A model generated the notes under the pieces. It made no database searches. It was not told where the DNA came from and saw only the letters and a program-made list of their open reading frames with translations. From positions 1 through 54,072 of the forward strand of contig CAYWNA010000069.1 in NCBI GenBank assembly GCA_964459305.1: a DNA stretch of 54,072 nucleotides, written 5' to 3'. Origin of the DNA: CAYWNA01 sp964459305. GTDB taxonomy: Bacteria > Planctomycetota > Planctomycetia > Pirellulales > Pirellulaceae. This document shows, piece by piece, positions 26,836 through 35,663 of the stretch (the first letter of the stretch is position 1; every line of letters starts with the position of its first letter). The translations under genes were made by a program, and so were the position numbers.

Positions 26836-27911
26836 CGACGAATGTCTGCCCGGATCCACTCAGAGGCTGGCTGGCCAACGCGGTGGAGGCCGATGCGTCG
26901 GACCTCCACGTGGTGGTCGATCATCCGCCGGTACTTCGCGTCCACGGCGACCTGCAGGAATTGGACCAAGTTCCGCCATTGGATGGCGAAGTGGTTCGCG
27001 GGTTGCTCGTGCCGCTTTGCCCTCAGCATGCGATGGATCGTTTCCGGGACGATCGAAACGTCGACTTCGCGTTTCGGCTCACCCTGGGCGATCGGGACCA
27101 GCGGTTCCGGGCGAACTACTTTCTGAGCGGCCAGCAGATGGGGGCCTGTTTTCGCGTGATTCCGTCAGTGATTCCCGATTTTCAATGGGCCGGGTTTCCC
27201 AAAGAGCTCGCCCAGCGGCTGGCTCACTATCGCAATGGCCTCGTGCTGCTCACCGGAGTGGCCGGATCAGGGAAGACTACTTCGCTGGCGATGATCATCA
27301 ATCTGCTCAACCAGGAGGGAGGATATCGCATCATTACGATCGAGGAGCCGATCGAGTATGTGTTTCCCAAAACGTCCCACTCGGTGGTCACTCAACGGGA
27401 AGTCGATCTGGACGTCCACACGTTTGCCGATGGTCTGAAGTTCGGCCTTCGCCAGGACCCGGACGTGATATTGGTGGGTGAAATTCGCGATCGCGAGACC
27501 GCGCAAATGGCCCTCAGCGCGGCCGAGACGGGCCACCTGGTTTTTTCCACCATGCACACGCGCGACGCCAAAGGCGCGATCTCCCGCTATGCCGATCTGT
27601 TCCCGCAAACTACTCAGGGCGAGATCCGCTCACAGCTTTCGCTGAGCCTTCGTGCCGTGATCAGCCAGCATCTGCTGCCCAGCATCCACAAAGGCGAAAG
27701 GCGGGTACTGGCCCTGGAGATCATGTTCAACAACACGCCCATCGCCAGCGCCATTCGCCTCGGCAAGCTCGAATCGATCGGCGACAACATCCTCACGCAC
27801 CGAGCCAAAGGGATGCTCACACTCGACGAGTCCATCAAACGCCTGCTCAACGACCACAAAATCAGCCGAGAGACCGCCGTACGCTTCGTCAGCTCCTCGG
27901 CTCGGCTTTAG
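26832..27911 (+). CDS. PilT-like type IV pilus ATPase
   Basis: 359 residues, the usual PilT length. Walker A GVAGSGKTT (142-150), Asp box ITIEEPIEY, Walker B ILVGEIRD and His box HLVFSTMHT are all intact, so this should be a working hexameric secretion/retraction ATPase. The N-terminal domain (SDLHVVVDHPPVLRVHGDL) is the standard PAS-like PilT N-domain. It powers pilus retraction in known systems, but no pilus genes lie nearby except a distant DUF1559 prepilin-like protein (35664). ATG overlaps the MutS-like stop (ATGA), and its own end overlaps by 4 bp the convergent gene at 27908. Confidence 0.88.
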   Translation: MTTNVCPDPLRGWLANAVEADASDLHVVVDHPPVLRVHGDLQELDQVPPLDGEVVRGLLVPLCPQHAMDRFRDDRNVDFAFRLTLGDRDQRFRANYFLSGQQMGACFRVIPSVIPDFQWAGFPKELAQRLAHYRNGLVLLTGVAGSGKTTSLAMIINLLNQEGGYRIITIEEPIEYVFPKTSHSVVTQREVDLDVHTFADGLKFGLRQDPDVILVGEIRDRETAQMALSAAETGHLVFSTMHTRDAKGAISRYADLFPQTTQGEIRSQLSLSLRAVISQHLLPSIHKGERRVLALEIMFNNTPIASAIRLGKLESIGDNILTHRAKGMLTLDESIKRLLNDHKISRETAVRFVSSSARL

Positions 27912-29041
27912 TTCGTGGACGCTGCCGCGCCGGCGACGGCTGCGTCCAAACCGAACGCCGTACCGATGACAAGACCCACGACGACAAGCGAAACGACGAC
28001 TGCCGAGGTCACGGCAGCCCACCGACGCATCTGGATGTCGTAGTACTGCATAACGCCCGTCTGCAACAAGTACACTATGATCGCGATGGCTAGCGGAATT
28101 GAGACCAGATCTGCGATCTTGAATCTGCCGAGGGAAGTGCCCACTTGCCCGAGAACTCGAGAATGCTCGGCAAAGAGTAGCAAGATCTGCCCCATGATCT
28201 TGGATATGGGGGTGAGGGCCATCAGGCAGAGATTGAACCACCAACCATACTGCCATCCGGCGAACAGGCCGATACCGCCGCAGAGAAACAGGGCTCCGAG
28301 GAAGAGATAGAAAACCAGCACGCAGATCAAGATGAACGTCAGTGTGGCGAACTGCGCGGCATGTTCGACTGGCAAGTCGATTTCGGCCCCTTGGACAAGG
28401 GCCACAATCATGGCAAACGCGATAGCAAGTCCGCAGAACAGAAAGATCGCGGCCCCAATCATGTTCAGAATGCCCAGTATGATGGTGCAGACCGGGCGTT
28501 TTAGGTTGGACCGTCGCGGTCGACGTCGGGCCACCGTGTCGTCGAAGGTATACTGGGAAAGTACCTCGTCTTCCGTCGGCCCCAACGGTTCCTCCGGTTC
28601 ATTGCTTGTGGGCTGGATCCTCTCATGGTCGCCTTCGGTCAGTTCGTCGAGCAACGACGCGATTCCCGATGCAGGGGCCTGCTGTGGTGCCTGCGGCGCC
28701 TGTGCAGCCCATGGCGTTTGGGGTGCCTGTACAGTCCGTGGTGCCTGTGGCGCCTGCGGTGCAGGAATCTTCAGAATCGTCCCGCAACTGCATTTCGCGG
28801 CGGTACCCGCCATCGACCTGTCCGCCTGGTGCTTCTGGCCACATTTGGGACACTGCAAATTGATCTTGGACGGCGCCTGAGTTGTTGGCGATGGCTGCTG
28901 CGGAGCACGTGTTTGCTGGGGCTGGCTCACGGCCGGCACCGTAAGAACACCGCCGCATGCGCATTTCGCTTGCGTGCCAGCCATGTGGTCGCCAACCTCG
29001 TGCACCACCCCGCAGTGTGGGCAACGGACAGAGATGGTCAT
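27908..29041 (-). CDS. Double zinc-ribbon protein with C-terminal membrane domain
   Basis: 377 residues from ATG 29041. Two Cys4 ribbons open the chain: CPHCG...CACG (C7, C10, C27, C29) and CPKCG...CSCG, joined by a Q/P/A-rich linker. A long A-P-Q low-complexity stretch (about 110-150) and an acidic region follow. Four or five hydrophobic helices (from about 185: IILGILNMIGAAIFLF, LTFILICVLVFYLFLGALF, VVVSLVVVGLVIG near the end) place the C-terminus in the membrane. Such planctomycete proteins are common and unassigned. The frame continues upstream to 29179, but the ribbon at the ATG marks the start. Confidence 0.75.
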   Translation of the reverse strand: MTISVRCPHCGVVHEVGDHMAGTQAKCACGGVLTVPAVSQPQQTRAPQQPSPTTQAPSKINLQCPKCGQKHQADRSMAGTAAKCSCGTILKIPAPQAPQAPRTVQAPQTPWAAQAPQAPQQAPASGIASLLDELTEGDHERIQPTSNEPEEPLGPTEDEVLSQYTFDDTVARRRPRRSNLKRPVCTIILGILNMIGAAIFLFCGLAIAFAMIVALVQGAEIDLPVEHAAQFATLTFILICVLVFYLFLGALFLCGGIGLFAGWQYGWWFNLCLMALTPISKIMGQILLLFAEHSRVLGQVGTSLGRFKIADLVSIPLAIAIIVYLLQTGVMQYYDIQMRRWAAVTSAVVVSLVVVGLVIGTAFGLDAAVAGAAASTN

Positions 29042-29308
29042 CAGAGAATCCTGCAGAGGTGAATCGTTCGATAAGAGACTGTTCCGATTCGCAAGACCCA
29101 AGTATACCCGCACGGGACCCACTGCGCCCAGCGCCGGTCGGGCGCAATCGATTCCCGGCCGCCTCACGGAACAACTCATACAGTCCGAGAAATACGCCAG
29201 GGAAAGGACGGAACGAATTCAAAGTGACCACGAATTGAGGACTTTCCCTCGATTGTCGTGTCCTATGATTCGTAGGAGCACTCGCAAACTCGACCCAATC
29301 CCGCGCGG

Positions 29309-30442
29309 TTACTGTGCCACCCGATGCGTCTGGGTCGCTTCCGGCGGTTTCAGATGTGTATCCATCCAGCCGTATATCAATTGCCGTGATTCGTGCGCAA
29401 CCGAATGGCCTCGACCATGGACGTAGAAAGCGAAATTCTTCGACGCCTTTTCCAAGTCGTAAATGTCCATGATGCGTGTCAGCATCAATACACGCTGTCG
29501 CTGAGTGCCGGGATTGCCGTCGTTCAATGCCGACAAATCCAGGAAGGCACGTGGTGCGATCAGCGAGATGATCTCGTGGAAGTCGATGGGCGGCAGTTGG
29601 CGTTCCAGCAGTCCTTGGCGGAGGTGTTTGATGTAAACGTACCAGCGGTCGCGTGCCCACGCCTCGACTCGCGGGTTATGGCGGAAAAACGAACCTCCAC
29701 AATTGCAGGCGGATGCTTTGATCCGATCGTCGTACGCCGCCAGGAAGATCGTCCCATGGCCGCCCAACGAATGACCTAACGCGCCGATGCGATCAGGATC
29801 CACTTCGTCCAGCGTCTGGAGCACGTCGATGGCGATCGAGTGCTCGTAGGTGAATTTCCCGACTGCGGTCCATTCGGGATGCTTTTCATAGAACCGCCCC
29901 GTTTCATAGGACCCTTCGGGCGGGATTCGGTGCCCCGAAACGAAATGCTCCGGAGCAATGACGACGTAGCCTCGCCGGCACAGATGGTCGAGATACGCTT
30001 TGTCCGGATTGTCTACCAGACCCGCGGCACGCTCCTTGCCTTTGGGATACGTTCCGTGCAGCGCGACGATCGCTGGGGATTTTCCATCGAGTTCCAGCGG
30101 AATACCGAGATACGCGAACGCTCGATCGTCCGCTTCAACGTTGTAGCTGATCAACTTGCGTGTGTAGGTATCGTCGATCACAACCGTCTCGTGGACTTCC
30201 AGTTCCTGTGGCGGCTTTTCCGGCTTATGCTGGTCGCGGATCAGATCGAGATAGCGTTTTCTGAGGACCTCTCGCCGCTGGCGCCAGTCCTCCTGGGTCT
30301 TGATTCCTTCGGTCAAATCGTCCCACGATGATTGAATCACGGGCACTTGAAATAGATCGCGTGCTTCGTCAGATTGAGCGCTGCAAACACTACGTCCGAC
30401 AAACAGCGCGAACAATGCGAGAATCAAAGACTTTCGGCACAT
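29309..30442 (-). CDS. Secreted alpha/beta hydrolase (dienelactone hydrolase/peptidase-like)
   Basis: 377 residues with signal peptide (LILALFALFVGRSVCSAQ). The fold is marked by IVALHGTYPKG (oxyanion side), the nucleophile elbow GALGHSLGGHG with S225, and a late GRGHSVAHESRQ offering the catalytic His. It probably cleaves an ester or peptide bond of a sugar or acyl substrate. Families of this type (acetyl xylan esterase-like, prolyl-oligopeptidase-like) cannot be told apart here. Stands alone, divergent from the gene at 30682. Confidence 0.8.
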   Translation of the reverse strand: MCRKSLILALFALFVGRSVCSAQSDEARDLFQVPVIQSSWDDLTEGIKTQEDWRQRREVLRKRYLDLIRDQHKPEKPPQELEVHETVVIDDTYTRKLISYNVEADDRAFAYLGIPLELDGKSPAIVALHGTYPKGKERAAGLVDNPDKAYLDHLCRRGYVVIAPEHFVSGHRIPPEGSYETGRFYEKHPEWTAVGKFTYEHSIAIDVLQTLDEVDPDRIGALGHSLGGHGTIFLAAYDDRIKASACNCGGSFFRHNPRVEAWARDRWYVYIKHLRQGLLERQLPPIDFHEIISLIAPRAFLDLSALNDGNPGTQRQRVLMLTRIMDIYDLEKASKNFAFYVHGRGHSVAHESRQLIYGWMDTHLKPPEATQTHRVAQ

Positions 30443-30557
30443 TGGATTGCCTCATACGTTGGTTGGTGACAGACTATTGTACAAGAGACGCTGCGAACGA
30501 AGCGCAGTTCAAAAAGCACCCGTTTGGCCTTAGGCGAGCGGCAGATGATAACTTACC

Positions 30558-30616
30558 GTGGGATAGGCTTCCAGCCTGTCAAATATGCGGCCTGACAGGC
30601 TGGAAGCCTATCCCAC
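30558..30616. repeat. Perfect palindrome, family A, upstream of secreted protein gene
   Basis: The arms 30558-30580 and 30594-30616 are exact reverse complements and identical to those at 9403-9461. The 13-nt spacer (AAATATGCGGCCT) is the same length but differs in sequence. It lies 65 bp before the ATG at 30682, in a frame without stops that would read GWKPIP. Confidence 0.95.
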
Positions 30617-30681
30617 GGGTACGCGAGTTTCCGCCGCTCGCCTTGTCACATATTCTAGCAGGCAGAATAACGGACGAAACA

Positions 30682-32043
30682 ATGATTTGTGATTTGCATC
30701 ACCGCCGCGGGAGGCTTTTGCCGCTCTGGGGCATCGTCACTGTCGTATGGGTGTTGTCTGACCGGCCGGCGCAGGCGGATATTGGCGGCCGCGATGTTGT
30801 TGTGGCTGTCTCCGTGGCGGACGTCGCCTCGTTGGAGACCAGTATCGCCGAGGCTGCGAAGCACGGTGTCACAGGCGTGCTGCTTGCGGTGGACGATGCT
30901 CCTGATGAGACGGCAGAGTTGGTCCGTGGGGCATCCGTCCAAACGAAACAGCGAGGGCTTGAGCTTTGGCTCGGCATCGGTGAGCGTTGGGAAACGGCGC
31001 CAAGACGGGTGGAACGTTTCGCCGGAGAGGAGGTTGCTGGAATCGCCCTTCTCTTTCCGTCGCCTCAGGGCGAATCAGCGGAACCGGGGGACTTGACCGC
31101 CCAACTGGAAATTAAAAAGCGTGGCGAACAACTCGGTGAGTTGATCCGTCAGATCAAAGCCAGACTCCAGAAGAACCAGAAGCTGGCAGTTTGCGCCGCC
31201 GCTTCGGAAATCGATCCCGAAACCGCTCGCGATCGTTTTGTGCCCGTCAAGGATCTGATCCGCGATGGCACCTTGGATTGCGTTGGCCTGGCCGGGGCTG
31301 AGCGGATGAACTTCCACCGACTGCGACTTCTGCGAGATGCGCCTCTTGGGGCAGGCATCTTCCTGGACGGAGATTTGTCCGAGCAGCGACATCGGGCTGG
31401 ACTGCTGGAGCGGGCGGCCCTAGCCGCCGTCGACAACCCAACGTGCGATTGCCTCTGGCTCAGCGGCTTCCCAGCCGCGCTTGCCACCTCGGCGGTCTCT
31501 CAGGCAGTCGAGCGCCGCAGGCAGGTCAAAGCTCGACAGAAGGCACTAGCAGAGGCCATCGCCCGCGGAACCCTGGCTGTGGACCAGGAGGTGTCCGAGG
31601 AGGCCTGCAATGATCAGGCGACCGTGCACGGCGTGGCGCAGAGCTTCGTGGCCTCGCGAGACGGCGAATGTCCTCTGGTTCAGCTTTACGTGGCCATCCG
31701 CGGCTGTTCGGGCCCACTGCCCCCGCCGCTGGAAGTGGAGATTCGTGATGACGATGGCGACAAACCGGGACAGGGTGTGGTAGCCAAAACGGAAATCCCC
31801 GCCGCTGAGTTCGGTCATGAGCCAACCTACCACTGGAGAAACGCGTATTTCGACCCGCCCGTGCCGTTGAGACAGGGCGAGAAGTACTGGATCCATCTAC
31901 CCGCCGCGCGGCATGCGGAAGGTAGCTACGTATGGCGAATCGTCAAGGACGGCGCCAATGCGCGCGGGCGAGCGTGGAGTCGGAGCTACGACTACGCAAG
32001 CCACACTTGGGTATTCCGCGTTTTCATGACAAAGGAAGATTGA
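30682..32043 (+). CDS. Secreted TIM-barrel-like protein with C-terminal beta domain
   Basis: 453 residues from ATG 30682; the frame is open farther up to 30328 only because it runs through a palindrome. Hydrophobic signal LLPLWGIVTVVWVLSDRPAQA. Residues about 35-270 look like an alpha/beta barrel (GVTGVLLAVDDAP, LELWLGIGER, EVAGIALLFPSPQG, DCLWLSGFPAAL), and residues about 300-450 a jelly-roll seen attached to glycan-active proteins (VQLYVAIRG, YWIHLPAARHAEGSYVWRI). No catalytic pair is obvious. It ends 1 bp before the next gene, so the two are likely co-transcribed. Confidence 0.6.
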   Translation: MICDLHHRRGRLLPLWGIVTVVWVLSDRPAQADIGGRDVVVAVSVADVASLETSIAEAAKHGVTGVLLAVDDAPDETAELVRGASVQTKQRGLELWLGIGERWETAPRRVERFAGEEVAGIALLFPSPQGESAEPGDLTAQLEIKKRGEQLGELIRQIKARLQKNQKLAVCAAASEIDPETARDRFVPVKDLIRDGTLDCVGLAGAERMNFHRLRLLRDAPLGAGIFLDGDLSEQRHRAGLLERAALAAVDNPTCDCLWLSGFPAALATSAVSQAVERRRQVKARQKALAEAIARGTLAVDQEVSEEACNDQATVHGVAQSFVASRDGECPLVQLYVAIRGCSGPLPPPLEVEIRDDDGDKPGQGVVAKTEIPAAEFGHEPTYHWRNAYFDPPVPLRQGEKYWIHLPAARHAEGSYVWRIVKDGANARGRAWSRSYDYASHTWVFRVFMTKED

Positions 32044-32044
32044 G

Positions 32045-34150
32045 ATGGGCGCCGTGAAACAGATGATCGACGACACAGCCCTCGTGGCCCAACCCTGCAA
32101 AGGCGCTACGGTCGCGCGTACACACCTTCACTGGGGCGCCGTGATGGTTTTCCTAGTCATATTCGTTTCCCCGGTGTCGGGTGCGGAGAAGACGATCCAC
32201 CTCCGTTTTGACGGCGGCCTGAAAGACGCGTCAGGTACCGCTGCGTCGAAGGCTGATGGAGTGCGGTTCGGTGATGGTCACGAGGGTCAGGCCGTGATTG
32301 TGGACCGTCCGGCAGTGCTGGCGTATCCCACCGACAGCTTCAACACGGACGCCTTCACAATCTCGTTCTGGGTGCGACATGAGAAACGGCTTGGGGATTA
32401 CTTCTACCGGCGGCTGGTGTATTTCTGGCACGAGACGGACGATATGAAGAACCGAATCGGGATCCTCAAGCGGGCCGGCACCAACCACTTCGTTTTCTTC
32501 TTCAGCGACAATCAGGGGCGTGCCAAAGGCGCGAACTTCGGCGGCGATTGGTTCGCCATGGCCACGGCGCCGATCGAGTGGGAAGCCGACACCTGGCACC
32601 ACATCGAGTGCACCGCTGACAAATCGCGGCAGCTCGCTCAGTTCTTCATCGATGGCCAAAAGGTGGCGGAAACCGCGGGCACACAGTTCCCGGAGAAGCT
32701 GGGCGAGGTCTTCTGGGTGGGAAGCGAGCAGGGACATTCCTGGATGCGCGGCGCCATGGACGACTTGCAGATCGAGCCAGTCGCGCGGCTCAAACCCGGC
32801 CCCGTCGTGACTCCCGCGGTCACGCACAACAAGCCCTTGCCAGTGGCTCCGCGAATCCTTGGCAAGTCGGTGGGCGAATTGACGGGCAAGGAGTTTACGG
32901 TCAATCTGGATTTCTTCGACGTCTGTATCGGGACCGACACGTGGGACATGCGCGACTGCGATGCCGAAATGGAACGCTTGATGGCGATGTGCGCGCACTA
33001 CGGCGTGGATCGGGTCTACTTTCGAGTGTCTGTGTGTGGGGCCGTTTGTTATCACACGGAGGTGGTGACGCCGGCCTTTGAGAACGTCTTCGAGAAATAC
33101 ACGACCGAAGGCCTCGACGGCTGCTGCGCGAACATCCCATCGCTGCACCGCCGCATGGGCATGGTGATGCGCAAAATCGATCCGTTGGCCTGCTGCGCCA
33201 AATACGCGCACAAGCACGGCATGCAGGTGTACGCGTGGGTCACCGTGTTCGACAGTATGTACTACGCCCCGGAAACGGAGTTTTTCCAGCAGCATCCCGA
33301 GTACACTTGGGTCAGCAAGGACGGCACGAAGCACGTTCCCGGCGTGCCCTGCTACGCATACCCGGCGGTGCGCAAGTACCGGCTTGACCAGGTACGGGAG
33401 CTTCTGCAGTACGACATCGACGGTATCAAGTTCTCGCCTCGTTCCCACTCGCCGTGGCCGGGACGGAGCTCGGGCGGTGGCAACGAGGGATCACGCGGCT
33501 ATGGATTCAACGAGCCGGTCGTCCAGGAGTACATGCGCCGATACGGCAAAGATCCCCGGACCGCTGAGGCCGACAGTCTTGACGAGCTCCGCTTCGTCCA
33601 ATTGAAGGCCGACTTCTTCACCGACTTCCTCCGTGAGGCCAAAGAACTAGCCGTCGGCTCCGGCAAGCGTCTGGTGATGATCACCTCGTCGACCGTTGCC
33701 GACCCGGTGCGGGCCAACTGGATGTATGTGGACGCCGAGACCATCGTCCGCGAGAAGATTGTCGATGAATTGTCGATTATGGCTGGCGCCAACGCCAACC
33801 TGGACCATTGGCGACTGCTGGCCGATGGCGACGTCAAGCTAACCACATGGGCCAGCATTCACGGGGAAACGTACGGTCAGTGCCTGGACCGAATGCGCAC
33901 CCAGTTCCGCGCGATGCTCGACAATCCTACCACGGGTGGCAGTTCCTATCACGAATTGGCCAACCTTGTCTATCCGGACTGCTGGGAAGAAGCGATTGTC
34001 GACACCATCCACCAATGGCAAGGAGAACGACGTGAAACACGCGTCGAAGCTGATGACGATGGTGGTGACGCCAAAACGCGCAATCGAATGGCCCCATTGA
34101 AAAACAGCCTCACTCATACACATAATATGTGGGGCACCAGACTGAATTGA
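32045..34150 (+). CDS. Secreted LamG plus glycoside-hydrolase-like (GHL-type) barrel protein
   Basis: 701 residues from ATG 32045. The signal sequence (VMVFLVIFVSPVSGAE) begins at residue 34, so internal ATG 32144 may be the true start. A LamG/concanavalin domain (about 50-235: FTISFWVRHEKRLGDYF, WHHIECTADKSRQ, GAMDDLQIE) precedes a TIM barrel (about 275-640: YGVDRVYFRVSVCG, HGMQVYAWVTVFDSMYYAPETEF, DIDGIKFSPRSH, GKRLVMITSS) resembling uncharacterised GHL-type glycosidases. It probably acts on or binds an extracellular polysaccharide. Co-directional with 30682. Confidence 0.7.
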   Translation: MGAVKQMIDDTALVAQPCKGATVARTHLHWGAVMVFLVIFVSPVSGAEKTIHLRFDGGLKDASGTAASKADGVRFGDGHEGQAVIVDRPAVLAYPTDSFNTDAFTISFWVRHEKRLGDYFYRRLVYFWHETDDMKNRIGILKRAGTNHFVFFFSDNQGRAKGANFGGDWFAMATAPIEWEADTWHHIECTADKSRQLAQFFIDGQKVAETAGTQFPEKLGEVFWVGSEQGHSWMRGAMDDLQIEPVARLKPGPVVTPAVTHNKPLPVAPRILGKSVGELTGKEFTVNLDFFDVCIGTDTWDMRDCDAEMERLMAMCAHYGVDRVYFRVSVCGAVCYHTEVVTPAFENVFEKYTTEGLDGCCANIPSLHRRMGMVMRKIDPLACCAKYAHKHGMQVYAWVTVFDSMYYAPETEFFQQHPEYTWVSKDGTKHVPGVPCYAYPAVRKYRLDQVRELLQYDIDGIKFSPRSHSPWPGRSSGGGNEGSRGYGFNEPVVQEYMRRYGKDPRTAEADSLDELRFVQLKADFFTDFLREAKELAVGSGKRLVMITSSTVADPVRANWMYVDAETIVREKIVDELSIMAGANANLDHWRLLADGDVKLTTWASIHGETYGQCLDRMRTQFRAMLDNPTTGGSSYHELANLVYPDCWEEAIVDTIHQWQGERRETRVEADDDGGDAKTRNRMAPLKNSLTHTHNMWGTRLN

Positions 34151-34179
34151 CACGCTATGCAACAGGGAACGGATCGAAC

Positions 34180-35469
34180 ATGAACACAATCCCGCTGGTT
34201 TTCAGTGACGTCGGCCTCGGCGCGAATGTTGCCGAGATCGTGATGGAGACTTACGGCGAGACATACGATGTGCTGCCCATCAAAGATCTCAGGCAGGCGA
34301 TCGACTTCCTGAACATCGAACTGCCGGAGCTCCTTTTCATCGACTTCTCCGACTCCGAACTCGACGGCCGCGCCCTGCTCGACGAGATCATGAACGATCG
34401 CTGGCTTCTTCAGGGCGGCGTCATTGCCCTGTGCGAAAACCCCGTGGCCGCTTCGGAAATCGAGAAGATTAGGGGCGCAAACATCGTCGTGGCGCTCGCG
34501 CAGGATACTCTGCGCGACGGACTGCCGCGGGTGCTACGCATTATTCAGAAGAACCGCCGTATCCTTTTTCAGCGGCAGATAGGACTGGATCTTGTCCAAA
34601 ACATATCAGGCTCCTTCTCGCTGCAAAACGATCCCCTCGAAGCAAGCTGCTACGTCAATCTCGTGTGCAACTTTCTGTACAACGCAGGCCGCCTGGACAT
34701 CGACAGCAAAGCGGACCTCGGACTCGCACTGCACGAGATGTTGATGAACGCCATCGAGCACGGCAACTGCGGCATCACTTATGAGGACAAGGAAGAGTGG
34801 CTTCAAGGTGACCGGTACATCATGGATCTCATCGAACAGAGATGCCAGGACCCGGCCATCGCGAAGAGGCGAGTGACCTTCGAATACGCCATCGGCCCAG
34901 CCTCGTCGAGTTTCCTAATCGCCGACGAGGGCGAAGGTTTCAACTGGCGCGCCATGGCGGACCCGTCGAACGACGAGAATCTCCTCCGGCGGCACGGACG
35001 TGGCATCCTGATGACGAAAATCTCCACCCGCAACTTGTCCTATAACGAAAAAGGCAATGAAGTCCGCTTTGAAATCGCCCATCCGGATGACGTACCCGCC
35101 CCGGCCCCAGGCCTGTTCAAGAACATCGAACCACGGATCGTCAAGAAGGGCGACATACTGTTCCGGCAGGGCGAGCCGGGCAACTGCATCTTCTACATCG
35201 TCAAGGGTCGATACGACGTAGTCGTGAACGACAGGACCGTGTCGTCCATGACCCCGGAAGATGTGTTCATGGGAGAAATCGCGTTTCTGCTAAACAGCCG
35301 CCGCTCGGCGACGGTACGAGCGAGTACCGACGGGGAACTGATTGAGATGTCGAAGGAGCACTTTGTGCAGGCGATCAAGAAAACGCCCCACTACGCGATT
35401 CTGCTGGCTCGTCTTCTGGCCGAGAGGATTCAACGCGCAGACAGAAGAACAACGGACATCAACCTCTGA
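34180..35469 (+). CDS. Receiver-like / HATPase_c / cyclic-nucleotide-binding fusion
   Basis: 429 residues, cytoplasmic. Residues 1-130 look like a response-regulator fold with a degenerate acidic pocket (ELLFIDFSDSELDG). Residues about 150-305 are a GHKL ATPase of the anti-sigma-factor kinase kind: N-box HEMLMNAIEHGN (E186, N190), G1 DEGEGFN (D249), G2 HGRGILMTK. Residues about 310-425 are a Crp-type cyclic-nucleotide domain (KGDILFRQGEPGNCIFYIVKG, GEIAFLLNSRRSATV). There is no His phospho-acceptor domain, so it likely phosphorylates or sequesters a partner protein in response to cAMP-like ligand. ATG 34180 suits the domain start better than one at 34129, which overlaps the previous gene. Confidence 0.8.
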   Translation: MNTIPLVFSDVGLGANVAEIVMETYGETYDVLPIKDLRQAIDFLNIELPELLFIDFSDSELDGRALLDEIMNDRWLLQGGVIALCENPVAASEIEKIRGANIVVALAQDTLRDGLPRVLRIIQKNRRILFQRQIGLDLVQNISGSFSLQNDPLEASCYVNLVCNFLYNAGRLDIDSKADLGLALHEMLMNAIEHGNCGITYEDKEEWLQGDRYIMDLIEQRCQDPAIAKRRVTFEYAIGPASSSFLIADEGEGFNWRAMADPSNDENLLRRHGRGILMTKISTRNLSYNEKGNEVRFEIAHPDDVPAPAPGLFKNIEPRIVKKGDILFRQGEPGNCIFYIVKGRYDVVVNDRTVSSMTPEDVFMGEIAFLLNSRRSATVRASTDGELIEMSKEHFVQAIKKTPHYAILLARLLAERIQRADRRTTDINL

Positions 35470-35569
35470 CCGGCGTTTTCTGTACCGCCCCCGGTCAAGT
35501 TTGATACGTTGCGGATGAAACGCAATTGTGGGAATCGTCAATGGCAGCACCATCAGCGGGGTCTGGCGC

Positions 35570-35653
35570 CAGGCCTTGACCTGCAACTGTAAGCTCGCGA
35601 CGTTACGATTGTCGATCCTCCCGACGAAGGAGGAAGTTTGAAGTCAAGACCTG
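35570..35653. repeat. Weak inverted repeat in intergenic region
   Basis: CAGGCCTTGAC (35570) and GTCAAGACCTG (35643-35653) mirror each other with one mismatch around a CCTCC-GGAGG hairpin. The 35470-35663 gap between convergent genes otherwise shows nothing. There is no T-run, so terminator function is unproven. Confidence 0.3.
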
Positions 35654-35663
35654 ACCCGAATTC

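Noticed and set aside
30328..30681. N-terminal extension of the 30682 gene
   Set aside because: The frame is open only because family A palindrome DNA has no stop there. The signal peptide starts at ATG 30682, and the first part overlaps the divergent hydrolase gene.
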